From Cacajao melanocephalus (Eukaryota > Chordata > Mammalia > Primates > Pitheciidae), in the NCBI GenBank assembly GCA_963573385.1, contig CAUYLG010021747.1:19117-83116 (forward strand): 64,000 bases of DNA. The letters run 5' to 3'. Of this stretch, positions 40,051-54,140 are shown piece by piece (position 1 is the first letter of the stretch; each line of letters starts with the position of its first letter). The position numbers and the translations under genes were made by a program. The notes beneath the pieces were generated by a model, which made no database searches, was not told the DNA's origin, and saw only the letters and a program-made list of their open reading frames with translations.

Positions 40051-41759
40051 TGTCCTTCTGCGTCTGCACCTCTTCTCCCTACTCTGACATCTCAAAGCCT
40101 AATAACTCATGCAACCCATTTTTAAAGGGCACTTTAAAATATTTGTTTCCATTTTTCATTAAATTTTGAGGTCCACCTCCATCTTAAAAAGCTGGTGGAT
40201 GGAGAAGCTGAGATTTCAAGTGGAGATACACTGATGGTGCTCCTTAGAGCTACCCAGAGGCCAAGCAGGGGCACGCTGGTGGAGACGCCCATCTGCACAA
40301 TGAGATCAGAGTCTTCACCACTCCGGCGGCTTCCTGAACCAACATCCACTCCTATTTTAATCTCCACAGACCTTGGCAGGAGATGATTCAGCAAGTCCTG
40401 CTTGGGCACACTCTTAGCTTCACATCGCATGATTTAAGAAGGCCTCGACTTAAACGGCTGCTTTTCCCTGGGGAAGAACCTAGAGATGTGGTGGTCCCTC
40501 CCATCCATCTTTCTTCCCTCTGGTCTAACTCTCCTCTCCTACTGTGCCTGTTCTGCTCAGGGCTGACATCTCAGACTCCTCCACCCAAGAGCGCCATGAT
40601 TCACTGGCCCATCCTCTTTCTCCGGCTTCTCTTCACTAAGTGACTGAGAGGTTTCTCTCTTGAGACAGACATAACGTATCTCCATACACTTGGGTGGTTT
40701 CACACGAGGACAATCTTCTGAGAAAGAGGAGGAGGCCAAGTGTTCTGGATAAGGACCAAAAGGCTTGGTGGTGGATCCAAGTCTGAGAGGAAGAAGCTAA
40801 GTACCTACCACCCAGACATGAATGGAGCCCAGGTATCTCAGGTCCTGGGTTAATTGGCTCTATCCTTCTGCCACTAAGGAGTTTAGTTTGAAAACTAACA
40901 GGTTTAGTGGGAAAAGGATGAGAGCTGGTGATGGATGCTTTTTAGAATTTTGCATGAAGTAATGATATTTCCCTGACTCATTTATTTCCCCCACAGGCAC
41001 TCATGAAGTGTACTATGTGTGTAGCCCTGTAGCTTGATATTGAGTTGGCTGCAAAGAAAAGGAAGTCAGCTCACTGGAGACTACCTGGGATGCTGTTTAG
41101 AGCCCAGACACCATTATAATAGGCGCACATCTCTGTGCATGGAGCTGGGGAAGGGGAATAGATGGGACCTTGGGGCAAGTGAGTTGCAAGGTCTACACTA
41201 CCCCAAGGTCCCAGAAGGTGTGGTAGCCACAAGAAGTTGATCATTATCACAACCATAATGGTTACCTTACTTGTGATGTAAGGTTGACTGAAGTGTCTGA
41301 AAATAATTAGTGAAGACACTTTGTGTACAACAAAGTACACTCTACACGTTTTTCACAGTTAGGCTAAAATTCCACCCTCTTTACAAGACCCTCTCAGACC
41401 AGTTCAGCTTCTAAGGCTTCAGCAACCACAGATAATAACTGAAAGAAGAATTTCTCTCATCATAGGAGCCAAGCGCAGAAGTTGCTCGTCACTTCTTTTC
41501 AATGACCTCTTTCTGGCATATAGGACCACGAGACCCAGTTCATGCCTAGACTAGTGCAGTAGCCTAATTGATCTTCTGGCCTTTAGCTTCTCTCCCGCTA
41601 CATTCCTTGTGCTTAACCACTCATGGCTTTTCCTTTGATCAGTTCTTCTGTGGTGATGTTCCCCACCCCTTTCCTCACTCGGCAGTTGCTAACTGAGGAG
41701 CCATGATGTGTCACGCCAATACTAGGCAGGGAATAAATTAAAAAGCAGGCAAAGCTTTA

Positions 41760-42233
<474 letters not shown>

Positions 42234-43469
42234 TCAGCTATGATGGTGGAGAAGTGGGCAACTTAAGCTAATAAACATAACTGTAATAGAACTTTTACAC
42301 ATGTGCACAACTGAGCCACAGATTGATACATCTTAATAAGTTATCTCAATTGATAATAAAATGGTCATCTATCCTACATATTGCTTCTCTTGAGAAACTT
42401 GGAATTAGACAAATTCCGTCATTCTTTTCTCCTCTTAGGTCACCATTTTCAGATGAATATGGTGTGCAGGTGCTCTGTCTGGATGCTGAGCTTGGGTCTC
42501 CCCACAGTAGGCCAAATTCATTCATGCTAGTAAGAGAGAGCAAAGGTGGGGAATTCTCAAACATGAATTACTCAAGAATACAGAGCCAGCCATTCATTAT
42601 CCATACATGGATTACCTGTGGCAAATGCATAATCCCAGGCTAGCTTCCTTTTACTACCCAGCATTCTTCTAGGCTAATCTCTGCAAATCATCATTTGAGA
42701 GGCCTACCTACTCTTTCAAGATGAGCTCAACACTCATCTCTCACAGCCAACTAAAGAAAATGTTGCCTTCATTAATAAAAATTTAATTCAGGATCCCCAA
42801 CATTGGCCCTAAAAATATATCTCAGTGGGAAAGGAAAACTGGTGTAAGCCTCAGAGGAGGCCTCACCCTGAATATCTCTGTATCTCACTGCATATCACTG
42901 CCCCAGCTCCACTGGCATCTGAGGTTGGGGAAGGAAAGGGAATGCCCCTCCCTTAACATTCTGGTCCAATCACAAACACAAAATCACTCTTTGTATTCCT
43001 CTACTGCAGCTTAAGAAGGGCTGGAACTTCCCTGTTCTAGTAAGGTTTGGGGACAATAAAAGCACCCCCAGAGCAGTCTGCTTCTGGCCTGCACTTTCTG
43101 CATATACAAAATGACCTGTGAAAGGAAACTTCTGCTCTTCTTCCAAAAGAAGTTGGAGGACCAGTGGTCCTTCATGTATTTGCACTTTGTTGGAAATAGA
43201 AAGAATGATGAGAAAGAAAGAGTAAAACATGTTTATTTTTTGTACACCTGAGATAGCACTCTCACTACTTCAAATTTCTACCCAGAGAAAAGCCACACTC
43301 CTTCCTTGGATGATTTTTTCATTTCTTTTAACTTTGAAATTCATACCAGTAATTAGAAAATAAAGTAATTTAAAAAGCATTGTGTGATACAGTTTATGTA
43401 ATAATACAGTGCATTATTTTGTTCTCTTCTGTCTGATACAGAAGAGTTGTGTCCGGAGACACACAGCAT

Positions 43470-43705
43470 GGTCTGGTGGTTGACCATGTGGCCTCTGGCA
43501 TCCAATAGCCTGAGTTCATTAACCCAGCTTCAGCACCCACTAATTGTGTGCCTTGGCCAAGTGACGTAAGTCCTCAGATTGCCCATCTGTAAAATGGGAA
43601 TGGCAACAGCATCCATCTCATACGATTGGTGTGAGAATTAAAGAAGATAATCCATGGTAGACTTGGAACAATGCCTTCCATATTGCAACATAATCATATT
43701 CTTAT
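43470..43705 (+). repeat. MIR SINE relic
   Basis: Contains ccactaattgtgtgccttgg, cccatctgtaaaatgggaat and gtgtgagaattaaagaagat, in MIR order; one of the fuller copies here. Confidence 0.8.
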
Positions 43706-44030
43706 TATTAAAGGAAGAACACTTGGAGCCACTGATTTTCAGATCAGCTCTTCTCCTTTTCCAAAGTTTTTATTCAAAAGAAGCTTTACAAGCTTTGATG
43801 TTTTTACTTTGAATTTAAAGATCTCTGAACTCCAGGAACAAATCTTATGAATCCACCTCTCCTTGCTCCACCTCTGAGGCTCCTTCCTGATTTCCTTGGG
43901 GACATTTTCCTTGCAAGTAGATTAAAATGCCAAGGTCCAAACCAAATAAAAGCGGTATCTGTGCTCCAGGGGCCTGGATGGGGCTTCACTCAGGCAGAGT
44001 AACCTGTGTTCTCATCCCCATCTTCAACAG

Positions 44031-44205
44031 CTATGTGGGAAGGAATTCAACCGGATGCACAACCTGATGGGCCACATGCACCTGCACTCGGACAGCAAAC
44101 CCTTCAAGTGCCTCTATTGCCCGAGCAAATTCACCCTGAAGGGGAACCTGACGCGCCACATGAAAGTCAAGCACGGAGTCATGGAGCGGGGCCTCCATTC
44201 CCAAG
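44031..44205 (+). CDS. ZNF366: ZNF366 coding exon 3: rest of finger 10 and finger 11
   Basis: This exon encodes residues 509-566 plus the first base of the Gly567 codon (175 nt). Finger 10 is completed by Cys510, His523 and His527, its first cysteine lying in the preceding exon. Finger 11 has Cys535, Cys538, His551 and His556, so its histidines are four residues apart rather than the usual three. A basic stretch after the last finger leads into the C-terminal tail. The acceptor is tcttcaacag and the donor gtaatc, at phase 1. An isolated frame through this exon would end a few codons into the intron, so the splice is needed. Confidence 0.95.
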
Positions 44206-44429
44206 GTAATCACCCTCCTGCGAAGCCCCGTGAGTCAGTCCAGTGAAAAACAAATGGGAGCTGAATTCGTTTTATGGGGCATTACCGTGAGGGTTATTCT
44301 TGTCAAGACAGAGTAGCAGAAGGAGCCTTATGATGTTACTAGAAAAAATCTGATGCTAATTTCTGAAGGTAGTAAGTACAAGTGAATTAGAGGACATTGG
44401 ACCATCATCATGATGCCAATCAGTACCGT

Positions 44430-44630
44430 TATTTGTTCCTTTGTTCCAGACACGACATCAGGTGCCTTGCCGCTAATATCCATGGCAACTCCAGATTGGA
44501 AGAACTTCTGTTATTTCTGTTTTACAGTGGGGGAACGAAGGCTTCAGGAGATCAATTTGCCCAGAGTTGCTCCCCTGAAAAGCAGCAGAGTCAAGATTTG
44601 AACCTCGGCCTTTCTGACTCTGCAGCCTTT
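44430..44630 (-). repeat. MIR SINE relic
   Basis: Contains tgttttacagtgggggaacg and gcagagtcaagatttgaacc, the MIR reverse complement, within intron 4. Confidence 0.65.
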
Positions 44631-45124
44631 ATTGTACACACTTCATGGCATTGCTGTTAATGGGCACACAATTTTTCTTTCCTTTTGAGAAAACAGGTGT
44701 GCAAGCCCTACTGTCGGAAGTGTGTTGGTAGCAGGCTAAGTCTTTTCTACTTGTTCATGACCAGACACACCCAAGGACAATTTTACTGCTTGGTAGGTAG
44801 GGCTGATTGGCCCATATGCAGAGCAGGGGTTTACAACGTACTGAGTCCTCACTGAACTAATGAAAAGTTCTTACTGCCTTTACCTGCTCAGTCCCAGGGC
44901 CCTTGGCAATGAAGAGTTTGCGTTCTAGATCCACTGAATTCAGCAGGGTTGCTCCTTAATCACCTAATCGACCAGTCTTCTGTGTCCAAAGCAGTGAAGT
45001 ACAAGCAGCGGCAGATACTAGGGGAAGGAGACAGTCTGCCTTCTAGGATGTCTGTGTGTGGGGAGAGAAGACAGTTTTACATGTAATTTACAAAATCATA
45101 TTAACAGCTTTTCAGTCACTAGTA

Positions 45125-45320
45125 TGATCAAAGCACAGGGTGAGACACCTTAGGGACATTATTGCTTGTCCCTGCAATGCCATGAGAGAGACTGTGTCAT
45201 TCTCATTTTATGTAAGAGGAGAGCAAGGCCTAGAGGCGTTGGATAAATTGCTCAAGGTCAAACGGCAAGTCTGAAGACAGAACTGGGATTCCCAGCTAAT
45301 AATTTCTGAATCAAGCCAGT
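45125..45320 (-). repeat. MIR SINE relic
   Basis: Contains tctcattttatgtaagagga, aattgctcaaggtcaaacgg and gacagaactgggattcccag, the MIR reverse complement. Confidence 0.7.
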
Positions 45321-46284
45321 GCTCACTACCCTAGGCAGAAACATGGGGTAATTTGTTTGTGTGTCTGCTGTTTCACTCACCCACTTACAAAAGAGATGGT
45401 TGAGTGGGCATGCGTATTCATAAATAGATACACATATGCACACACAGTGTGAAACAAAATGATGGTAGCTTTCAGGTTTTTCACAGTACCCACTGAGTTT
45501 CTAGTGACTCCTGGATGACAGGGAGCTGTGGTCACAAAACAAGGGCTGGAGTTTGTGCAAAAGCCCTGAAAAACATTCTAGTTAAAACAAAAACAACTTT
45601 ATTTTTCCCGCAAATGTTTTTCTCCTGCACTATTCACTGAATTTCTAGTTGCCTGAGCCACCTCTCCAAACTAGGCCTGGATTTTTCCAGAAGAGGTGAG
45701 GTTTGCTCGATCCTCAGGACGGGTAACATACAAGTCAATGAGGAGACCACACTCCATCTGAAAGCACGACCTGGTTGCCGTGACTTACCCCACACGGGTG
45801 CTCAAATCCTAAAAGGCACCTAACAGCTCTGTCATTCTGGAAAAATAACTATCAGAGAGTCACTTTGAAAATTTTTAACAGACTTTCAACAATCTTAGTG
45901 TTTTCATCTACAAAGTGTATTAGCTTTTATTTTTCACTCTAGCTTTTGAAGTGGCTCAAAAATCATTAAAAAGATTTTTCCTGTCCCTGGACAAGATTAA
46001 AGATACAGACAGATTCATCGCCTAACAGCATCATAAAGTGAGCAAAGTTGGACATCATCGCCCCTACCCTTCTTTTTTGTACCTCCCTCCCAGAAGCCTG
46101 GTCTGGTTGCCTCCTGGGTCCCCTCCCTTCCTGTTGCTCCTCCTCAGTGTCCAGTCCGTCGCTGGAGGCCTGACTATTGGCTCATCAAAGGCCAAGGCCT
46201 TAAAGATAGGATCAAATGAAACGGCCATGCTGAAAAGCCCATCCCTACAGCCCTGCAAACTAAAGCCAAAAGTGAGGTCTTCTC

Positions 46285-46622
<338 letters not shown>

Positions 46623-46899
46623 TCACGGTGCCCAACAGCAGGGACACTTGTGGTCAGACACAGGGGCTGTGTGAACTCCTCAGATGACCTTTGCATGCCA
46701 TCTCTACCCTGTCTATGAGTAGGCTGTTGGCATAGGGCCCACAGTCATGGGGTGGTGTCTGCTGCCCCAAATGGGATCTCTTCGTTTTGTTCAAGGTGAA
46801 AATACCTTTATTATTGATTTACTTTTTTCTTATGATAAAACATATGCTCATGGTTAAAAAAAAAACAGTAATACATTAAAAGTTAAAAGAAAATGTTCA

Positions 46900-47395
46900 T
46901 TGATTTTAAGATTTTGACATACCTCCTTCCAGACATTTTTTAATAGAGATAGCTAGCTAGATAAAATTAGATCTGTACTATAAATAAATAAATATACCCA
47001 CACATACATACATATATATTTTGTTTTTACTTAAAATACATAGCCAATATCTTTTTATGATCATTAATAGGTCTTTACATCATCTATACATGGTTCACTA
47101 AATGGATATATCATTATTTATTTAACCAAACCCCTATTGTTAAATACAAACATTTTTCACAGTTTGACTGTGATGAAAAACATGGTGAGAAGCATCCACA
47201 CACATGTGTTTTGTGCGCCTGCCTGCCTATTTTTTCAGTTTAAATTCGCAGTAGCATAATTGCTAAGTCAAAGCTTATTTTTAGAGCTTTTGGTGCATGT
47301 TGCCAAATTCACCTTAAAGGGATTAAACCAATTTAATGCTGTCTGTGACAAGCCTCCCATCACCACATCCTTACTGGGAATGATCTATTTTTAAA
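46900..47395 (-). repeat. Antisense L1M-type LINE fragment
   Basis: Contains catttatttaacc-like text (atttatttaaccaaaccccta), tgctaagtcaaagctta and tgttgccaaattcacctta, the reverse strand of an old L1 3' region, ending about 110 bp before the last coding exon. Confidence 0.6.
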
Positions 47396-47501
47396 ATATG
47401 CGATCAGAATACATTAAAAGGCCCCGGGCTGCTCCCCTTCCTCGAGGTCCCATTTGTGCAGTATTTCCTCAGGTGCATGAATTCTCGCTCCTCTCTCGTA
47501 G

Positions 47502-48034
47502 GTCTGGGAAGGGGGAGAATCACCCTGGCACAGACAGCCGGCGTCCTGAGGAGTCTGGAGCAAGAGGAGCCCTTTGACCTCTCTCAGAAGCGTCGGGTCA
47601 AGGGGCCCGTGTTCCAATCAGACGGGGAGAGTGCCCGGGGCAGCCCCTGCCACGAGGAGGAAGAGGAGGACAACTGCTACGAGGTGGAGCCCTACAGCCC
47701 TGGCCTGGACCCCCAGAGCCAGCAGCTCTGCACACCCGAGGATCTGTCCAGCAAGCCCGAGCACGCCCCCGAGGTGCTGGAGGAAGCCTGCATGGAGAAG
47801 GAGGAAGCGTCCAAGGAAGAATGGGAGGAGAGGAGCAAGGGCGACCTCGGGGCAGAGGGCGGCCAGGAGAGAGATTGTGTCGGCAGAGAGGAGTGTCTCA
47901 GCCTCAGGGCTTTTCCGAGCACCCGGCGGGGCCCCTCTTTTTCCGATTACTTATACTTCAAGCACAGAGATGAGAGTTTGAAAGAATTACTGGAGAGGAA
48001 AATGGAAAAACAAGCAATGCTTTTAGGAGTCTAA
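47502..48034 (+). CDS. ZNF366: ZNF366 coding exon 4: acidic C-terminal tail, CtBP motifs
   Basis: This exon completes Gly567 and encodes residues 568-743, ending at TAA 48032-48034. The tail has two PxDLS motifs, PFDLS at 590-594 and PEDLS at 645-649. Such motifs bind the corepressor CtBP, and CtBP recruitment is an established property of ZNF366. A Glu-rich run lies at 617-622 and a second Glu/Lys-rich stretch at about 661-677. The extreme C-terminus, with YLYFKH at 717-722, is predicted to be partly helical. No further finger is present. The whole spliced protein is 743 residues; I remember the human protein as 744, so at most a tiny indel separates them. The upstream open sequence from 47456 is intron. 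Confidence 0.96.
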
Positions 48035-48270
48035 GTGGACAGCTTTAAAATTACATATGGAAAATGAGAACGAGGCAGTTCAACTATAGCTTTCAGCATG
48101 AACTGTCATTTTCTGGGGACTGGCGAATAGGACCAATCTCTACAAATGGCTTAGACTAAATGAGCAGGGATATAGGTAATGTAAAGGCTTCTCAGGTCAT
48201 TCACGGGGCCGTGATGCCTTTCACAGATGTACAGGGTCTTCTTCAGTGGTATTTTATGCATCACCAGTAT

Positions 48271-48276
48271 AATAAA
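48271..48276 (+). promoter_or_regulatory. ZNF366: Candidate proximal polyadenylation signal
   Basis: AATAAA occurs 237 nt after the stop codon and is followed by a T/G-rich stretch. It would give a short 3' UTR lacking the Alu. Use is unproven. Confidence 0.4.
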
Positions 48277-48840
48277 CTGTGCATGTTCTTTTAGATATCT
48301 AATTATAAGTTGATGCTAAGGTGCTTTTAGAAATTCTATTTTCATTTGATTAATATGCAATACATGGTAAATTTCTAATTGCAAAAATATGGTGCTTAGG
48401 TGTCACCTTATGAATAACTATTTAGGTGAATTCATGAAGGTTATAATATTTTCCAGATAGGCGAAAATATTAGTAGTTGTATATATTAAAATAGCCTTCA
48501 TTCTATAACCAAAAATGTCAGAAACGGCGCAGGAGGATGAGCTATTGAAGAGAATGCTCTCGAGCAGTTGCTGCAGATATAAGATAAAATTTCAGGAGAA
48601 GAATAATTTTTGACTAAGGGAAATGGGCGATACTTAGATTCCTGCTTAGAATACTTCGATTCTCTTGTTCTGTGTCAGCTGTCTTTGTCAGACTGGGCAT
48701 TTGGAGCATTTTTTCAAGATGATCTGATGATGTTCAGAGTCCTGGCTCTTCAGATAAGCCCCCACTTCTCGAGCACAGCTCCCTCCTGGAGACCATTGCT
48801 GTCTTGCTCTGAGGCCTCATGCCTCATAAGACAGATGCAG

Positions 48841-49149
<309 letters not shown>

Positions 49150-49324
49150 AAGGACAAATGCAGAAAGAGGTGTCACCAGCTAGCCAGTGAGCAGGAGGCT
49201 TTCTCCTCAGAGCTAGGTGTGGAGTGGGTGACCCCAGAGAATTGTCCTAGAAATCTAAGCTCTGACTTATTTGGGGTACTAGAATAGTTGTCAGCTGATC
49301 ATTAGTAAAGACAACTGTGGACTG

Positions 49325-49500
49325 TGTTCTCAATACTGGCTGACCATTAGAATCATCTGGGAGAGCCTTTAAAAAAAAACAAAAAACACCAAACAAAGGC
49401 CTCACCTCCTAAGATTCTGATTTAATTGGTCTGGAGTGGAGCCCCAGAACTAGAATTTTCCAAATTGCTCCAGGTGATTCTTACGTGCAGCCAAGATTGA
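49325..49500. repeat. MER20-like DNA transposon relic
   Basis: Contains gaccattagaatcatctgg, aaaggcctcacctcctaaga, tggtctggagtggagcccc and ccaggtgattcttacgtgc, the MER20 order. Confidence 0.7.
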
Positions 49501-51568
49501 GAAGATTGAGGGGACTAAAATAGAACTCACCATTTCTGTGACTTCTGGGACACCTCCCAGGGACTTCATAAGTATTTCTGTTCCTAGCCTCAGACTCATT
49601 AAGGTTGAGAATAGGAGACTTCACAATCATACTGCTGACTTAGGCCTTCCTCCCTGTCTGTAAGAGCCTTGTGAGGGGACACACACACTCTATACATAGA
49701 TACACACTTTTTATATTATACTAGAAGATGAGGCCTCTTATGGTTATGGTCACTTACTATGTTGAAAAATGCATGACTGGCCTATGGTGACTCATCATTT
49801 CTTCCCAGATGCTTGAACCATGATGCCAGTGAGTGGAAATGACTCGATTGGGTGGGTTGGGCCCAGCGGGTTGGCCTTACTTAGGCACTGGCACTGAGAA
49901 AAGCAATACTGACCGGGTGTCATGTACGTGTGACTGCCCATAAGCCATAACCCTCTGGTACTGTGTCTGTTTATGGAAAAAACCTCTTGGTTGGTAGTTT
50001 CGACTCTTATTTGTAGAGCTAGGTACTGGTTATTATTGTGCTTCATCCTGTCCCATGTCCATCTCCAACTGCTGGGGGCTGGCCTTTTCTGTAGGCCAAG
50101 GTGCTGCCCTATTAGCCCCACCCGGTCGTCATCACTCACCCGTGTGTTTTGTCCATCTCTGACCCATTTCCCCTGCCACCTTGCCTAAAGCTTCTCCTGT
50201 CAGCCTCCCCGCCTCCCCACCACCATGAAGTGCTAAGGCTACTATGTCCTGCAGTAAGGGCACCTGCAAAGGAGACGGTGAAGAGAAAACTGTGAGTTTC
50301 AGTGGTTACAAGCACAACACTGGATCAAAAACCCATTCTCAGAAGGGCAAGTCCCTTCCACTCGCTATTAATATAGCTCATCAGTGCCTCTGAAGAAATT
50401 GCCCAGGAGGTTGGCAAAGTGGCCTGGGAGGCCTCCAGCTCTTAGGGTCCAGTTACACATTTATTCACACTGTGGCCGTGTGTTGAGGACCTACACATGT
50501 GCTGTGTTTGACCACAGGTGCTGCAGACTGCCATTTGGTTCTGTGTATCCCTGGCTGGAATGGGAACCAGGAAATTCTAGAGTAACAGGCTCTAGTCTTT
50601 TCCACCCGAAACAAACCATGTGGGAATGTTTGAGGGATCAGTTAATGTTGAGATGGAGAGAGGATGGTCTAGAATGGTGGTTTTCAGATTGTGTTTACAG
50701 GAGCCAGAGGTGATCTGTAGGACTCCGAAGAGTGGTTAGCGGAGGAGAAACTACTCGTACACCCACCTCACTCCAAGCAGCTCAAGTTCCATCTGATTTC
50801 TACATTAACATTCTAACTGAAATTTTATTTGGAGGGAGCAAAAAGGTCTAGGAGAAGTAAAAACAATTTGTTATGGAGTGTATTCCAGGGCCTGTTTTTA
50901 GTTGTTGACTCTGGGCATAAGACACTTGATTAGAGCTAACCTGATAGTTAACACCGCATTAACCTTCTGGGCACCAAGGCTAAAACCTCGGTTTTGTATG
51001 CTGTTGAGTGACCAACATCCTGATTTGCCTGGGATGATCCTGGTTTAGACCTGTTGTCCCAGGATAATTATTCAAGTGTCACTTTAATTCTCAAAAATAT
51101 TCCATTTTGGGTGATAAATGACATGGACACCCTATGTATGAGCACAGAGTTAAGGTAAGGGTTGGCCAACCTTGCCTAATGAGCTGACGAACCAGATGAC
51201 AAGCCTTGAAGGAAAAGGCAAGCTTTCCAAGATCACCAGCACTCCAAAACCAGAATATCACATTGTGAGACTCTGAAAATAGGTCACTGCCAAATGCTTT
51301 CCAGCCTTTTGACCACTGTCACTTTGAACCAATCAATGGACCAGCCAAGTGGCATATTTCTCTTTTATTCTTTTTATTCATTCCTATGATTACTCCTCAT
51401 GTTGCCTTTCAATTCCTCTTTCATTTTTAAAAATTTGACTCCCCACTGGCCATGAGACTAAGGCTGACCTTTCATAAACCCACAAGAGTAACTGGTATAT
51501 TTGTATATGAGTAGTTGCATGAGAAAGCTCAATGTGCATACTGTATTTATTAAGCCCTGAAGGCATTT

Positions 51569-51574
51569 AATAAA
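51569..51574 (+). promoter_or_regulatory. ZNF366: Candidate distal polyadenylation signal 1
   Basis: AATAAA is followed within about 25 nt by a GT-rich segment (tgtgttttg), the usual arrangement for a cleavage site. Confidence 0.45.
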
Positions 51575-51832
51575 ATATTAACATTGTGTTTTGAATTATG
51601 ATCTTTGTCTGCTTTGCTGAAACAAAATGTAACAGAGCTAACATTTGAAATTGTTCACATATTTGGACAACATTACACCAAATGTTGATTGTGTACAGAA
51701 CTCTGGCTTGCTATTTAAAAACTAAAACTCTTAAGTATATAGCAGCCCAAGTTGTGAATATTGCTTTCTGTTCTACTGAAAAAGCAGTTTACCTGAAAAG
51801 AGCATGTAACCTATATTTTGTTAATTTAAGCA

Positions 51833-51838
51833 AATAAA
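51833..51838 (+). promoter_or_regulatory. ZNF366: Candidate distal polyadenylation signal 2
   Basis: AATAAA is the last such hexamer before sequence changes character into MIR and Alu-rich intergenic DNA. It is the most likely end of the long transcript. The choice over the signal at 51569 is a judgement. Confidence 0.5.
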
Positions 51839-52189
51839 GACATGTTGAAAAAGCTGAATTAATTATTTGCAGAGAAGCGGCCTTTGTCAATATCTCACTC
51901 CTGCCATTATGCCCTCTGCCAGGGTGGTTCCCAGTGCTTGGCTCATCAGCCCCAGGGATACGAGTGTGTTGGACTCTCCCTCCCTCAGGGCTTCAGAAAG
52001 AGATGAATGAATCCCAATCCATCTGCAGGAAGGTGACATCTTCCTCATCCTGTTGCTCTTTCCTATTCAGAAAAAAAAAATTATTCTGGAAGGGTGTTAC
52101 AGGCAAGTGAGAGGTGAAGGCAGGATTGTCTCATTCTGACCCACATTCTTTGTAAAATAAAGTTCAACAAAGAGACAGTAGGTGCTATA

Positions 52190-52410
52190 AGCAAAAGGAC
52201 GAATCTGCTCCTGGGTGGCCTGGGTTCAGAGCCCAGCTCTCCCGCTTCCAATCTTTGGGACCTATGACCCGTTCATGAACTACTTTGTGCCTCATTTCCT
52301 TATCTGTAGGGTGGGACTAGGAACTCTACCTTTTTCACTGGGTTGTTGAAATGTCTTAAAACATGCAAGACACTTGGAATGTGCTGGATTCACAGTGATG
52401 CTGTGTTAAG
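52190..52410 (+). repeat. MIR SINE relic
   Basis: Contains gtggcctgggttcagagccc, cctcatttccttatctgtag and ttgaaatgtcttaaaacatg, in MIR order. Confidence 0.75.
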
Positions 52411-52424
52411 AATTAGGCATTGTG

Positions 52425-52741
<317 letters not shown>

Positions 52742-52869
52742 AGTTAGGCACTGTGATTGTCAACAGTGTGGCCAGAAAACTGAGTAATCAGCTTTTCGTC
52801 CTCAACAGAAACCTCACAAAGTTGTGTCAGCATGGGGGACTGTCCATTCTTGGGGAGCTTCCCTTTAAA

Positions 52870-53030
52870 ACAGCAAAATGGCAGCACATATTGAACACCG
52901 TGATATGCCAAACACTGCGTCAGGTGGTTTACATACTCGCACACATTATCCCCATTTTACCAATGAGGAAATGGAAGTTCAGGAGAGTGAAATAACTCAC
53001 CCCAAATTACCTAGTTAGCAAGTTTCTCCT
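52870..53030 (-). repeat. MIR SINE relic
   Basis: Contains cacattatccccattttacc, aatgaggaaatggaagttca and an ataactcaccccaaattacc segment, the MIR reverse complement. Confidence 0.75.
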
Positions 53031-53054
53031 TTGCCTGTAGCAGGCAAAGCATAT

Positions 53055-53640
53055 AATAGCCTATAGCATGTTGGGTTCTCGGGAAGCAGATGCTGAGACA
53101 AATTTGAATGGAAGCTACTTATTAAGGATGAAAACCAGTAAAAAGAAGGAAGAGGAAAGAAAGATTGAGCAGCGGGAGAAAGCAACTTGCAGTGCAGCCC
53201 TAACGAAGCCTCAGCCAGTGTGGTGGGCAGCTCTGGGTCAGATGTTGCCCATCGGAGTTGTGCCAGTGTGAACAGAAATGTCCATTTCTCTACACCCCTG
53301 CCTGGCTCAGTCACCAGATGCAGGCTTCCCTGGAAGGGCGTGACTCTCTGCAGCTGGGGCAGGCCTTGAAGGAGCTGGCAGCTGGGGGCTGTCTGCCAAC
53401 TGCACTCTCATAGCACCATAGCTCGGGTGCAAGTGCTTCCTTGAAGAGAGACTGGGTGACTCATCTCTGCCTCACCCCAGTCCACTTATGCATGCATATT
53501 CATGAAGCATCTCCTGCAGATTCCACTGGGCTTCTCCTCCTGACTGAACACTTAGAAGAGAAAGTGAGCATAAATTTCAGCCCCCACAGCTGCAGTGAGT
53601 CGAGGGACCAAAACTGATACTCTTCTTCTCTTCCTGCATT
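53055..53640. other. Unassigned stretch, possibly repeat-derived
   Basis: The opening gggttctcgggaagcagatg with a gaagctacttattaagg segment recalls an LTR- or MER-type repeat, but I cannot place it. Nothing else is recognisable. Confidence 0.3.
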
Positions 53641-53771
53641 ACTCAGTCTAGATTCCCCTCACCATCAAATACCCACATGTCCATTCCTCTCCACACTGGT
53701 AGTCTCAGTGGCTTTCCCAGTGATTTCATCCAGGTCCTCATCTGCAAGAGATCTGAGCCCTTGCCACCATG

Positions 53772-54140
53772 CTGCTATGGACTGAATGTTTGTGTCCCTC
53801 CAAAATTAATATCTTGAAACCGTAATCCCCAATGTGATAGTGTTTGGAGGTAGGATCTTTGGGAGGCAGTTAGGTTTGGATTGAGTTATGTGTGGGGCCC
53901 TCATGATGTGATCAGTGCCCTTAGAAGAAGAGGAGGAGACTAGACCTTCTCTCTGTCTCCCATGTGAAGATGTAGCAAGGCAGCTGTCTGCAATCCAGGA
54001 ACGGAGCCCTCGCCAGACACTGAATCTGCCTGCACCTTGATCGGCACTTCCCAGCCTCCGGTACTGTGATAGATATTTGTTGTTTTAGCCACCCAGTCTA
54101 TAGTGTTTTGTTATAGCAGCTCAGATGCTATTTGACATAT
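53772..54140 (+). mobile_element. LTR-like relic, MLT1/MST-related by text
   Basis: Order of phrases: tgctatggactgaatg, ctttgggaggcagttagg, ggggccctcatgatgtgatc, ccctcgccagacactgaat, ccttgatcggcacttccc, and ttttagccacccagtcta with gtgttttgttatagcag. This matches the layout of old mammalian LTRs. It is the same family, in opposite orientation, as 60036-60400. Confidence 0.55.

Noticed and set aside
47574..47981. 135-codon frame in another phase of the last exon
   Set aside because: Arg/Pro/Ala-rich shadow of the ZNF366 reading frame.
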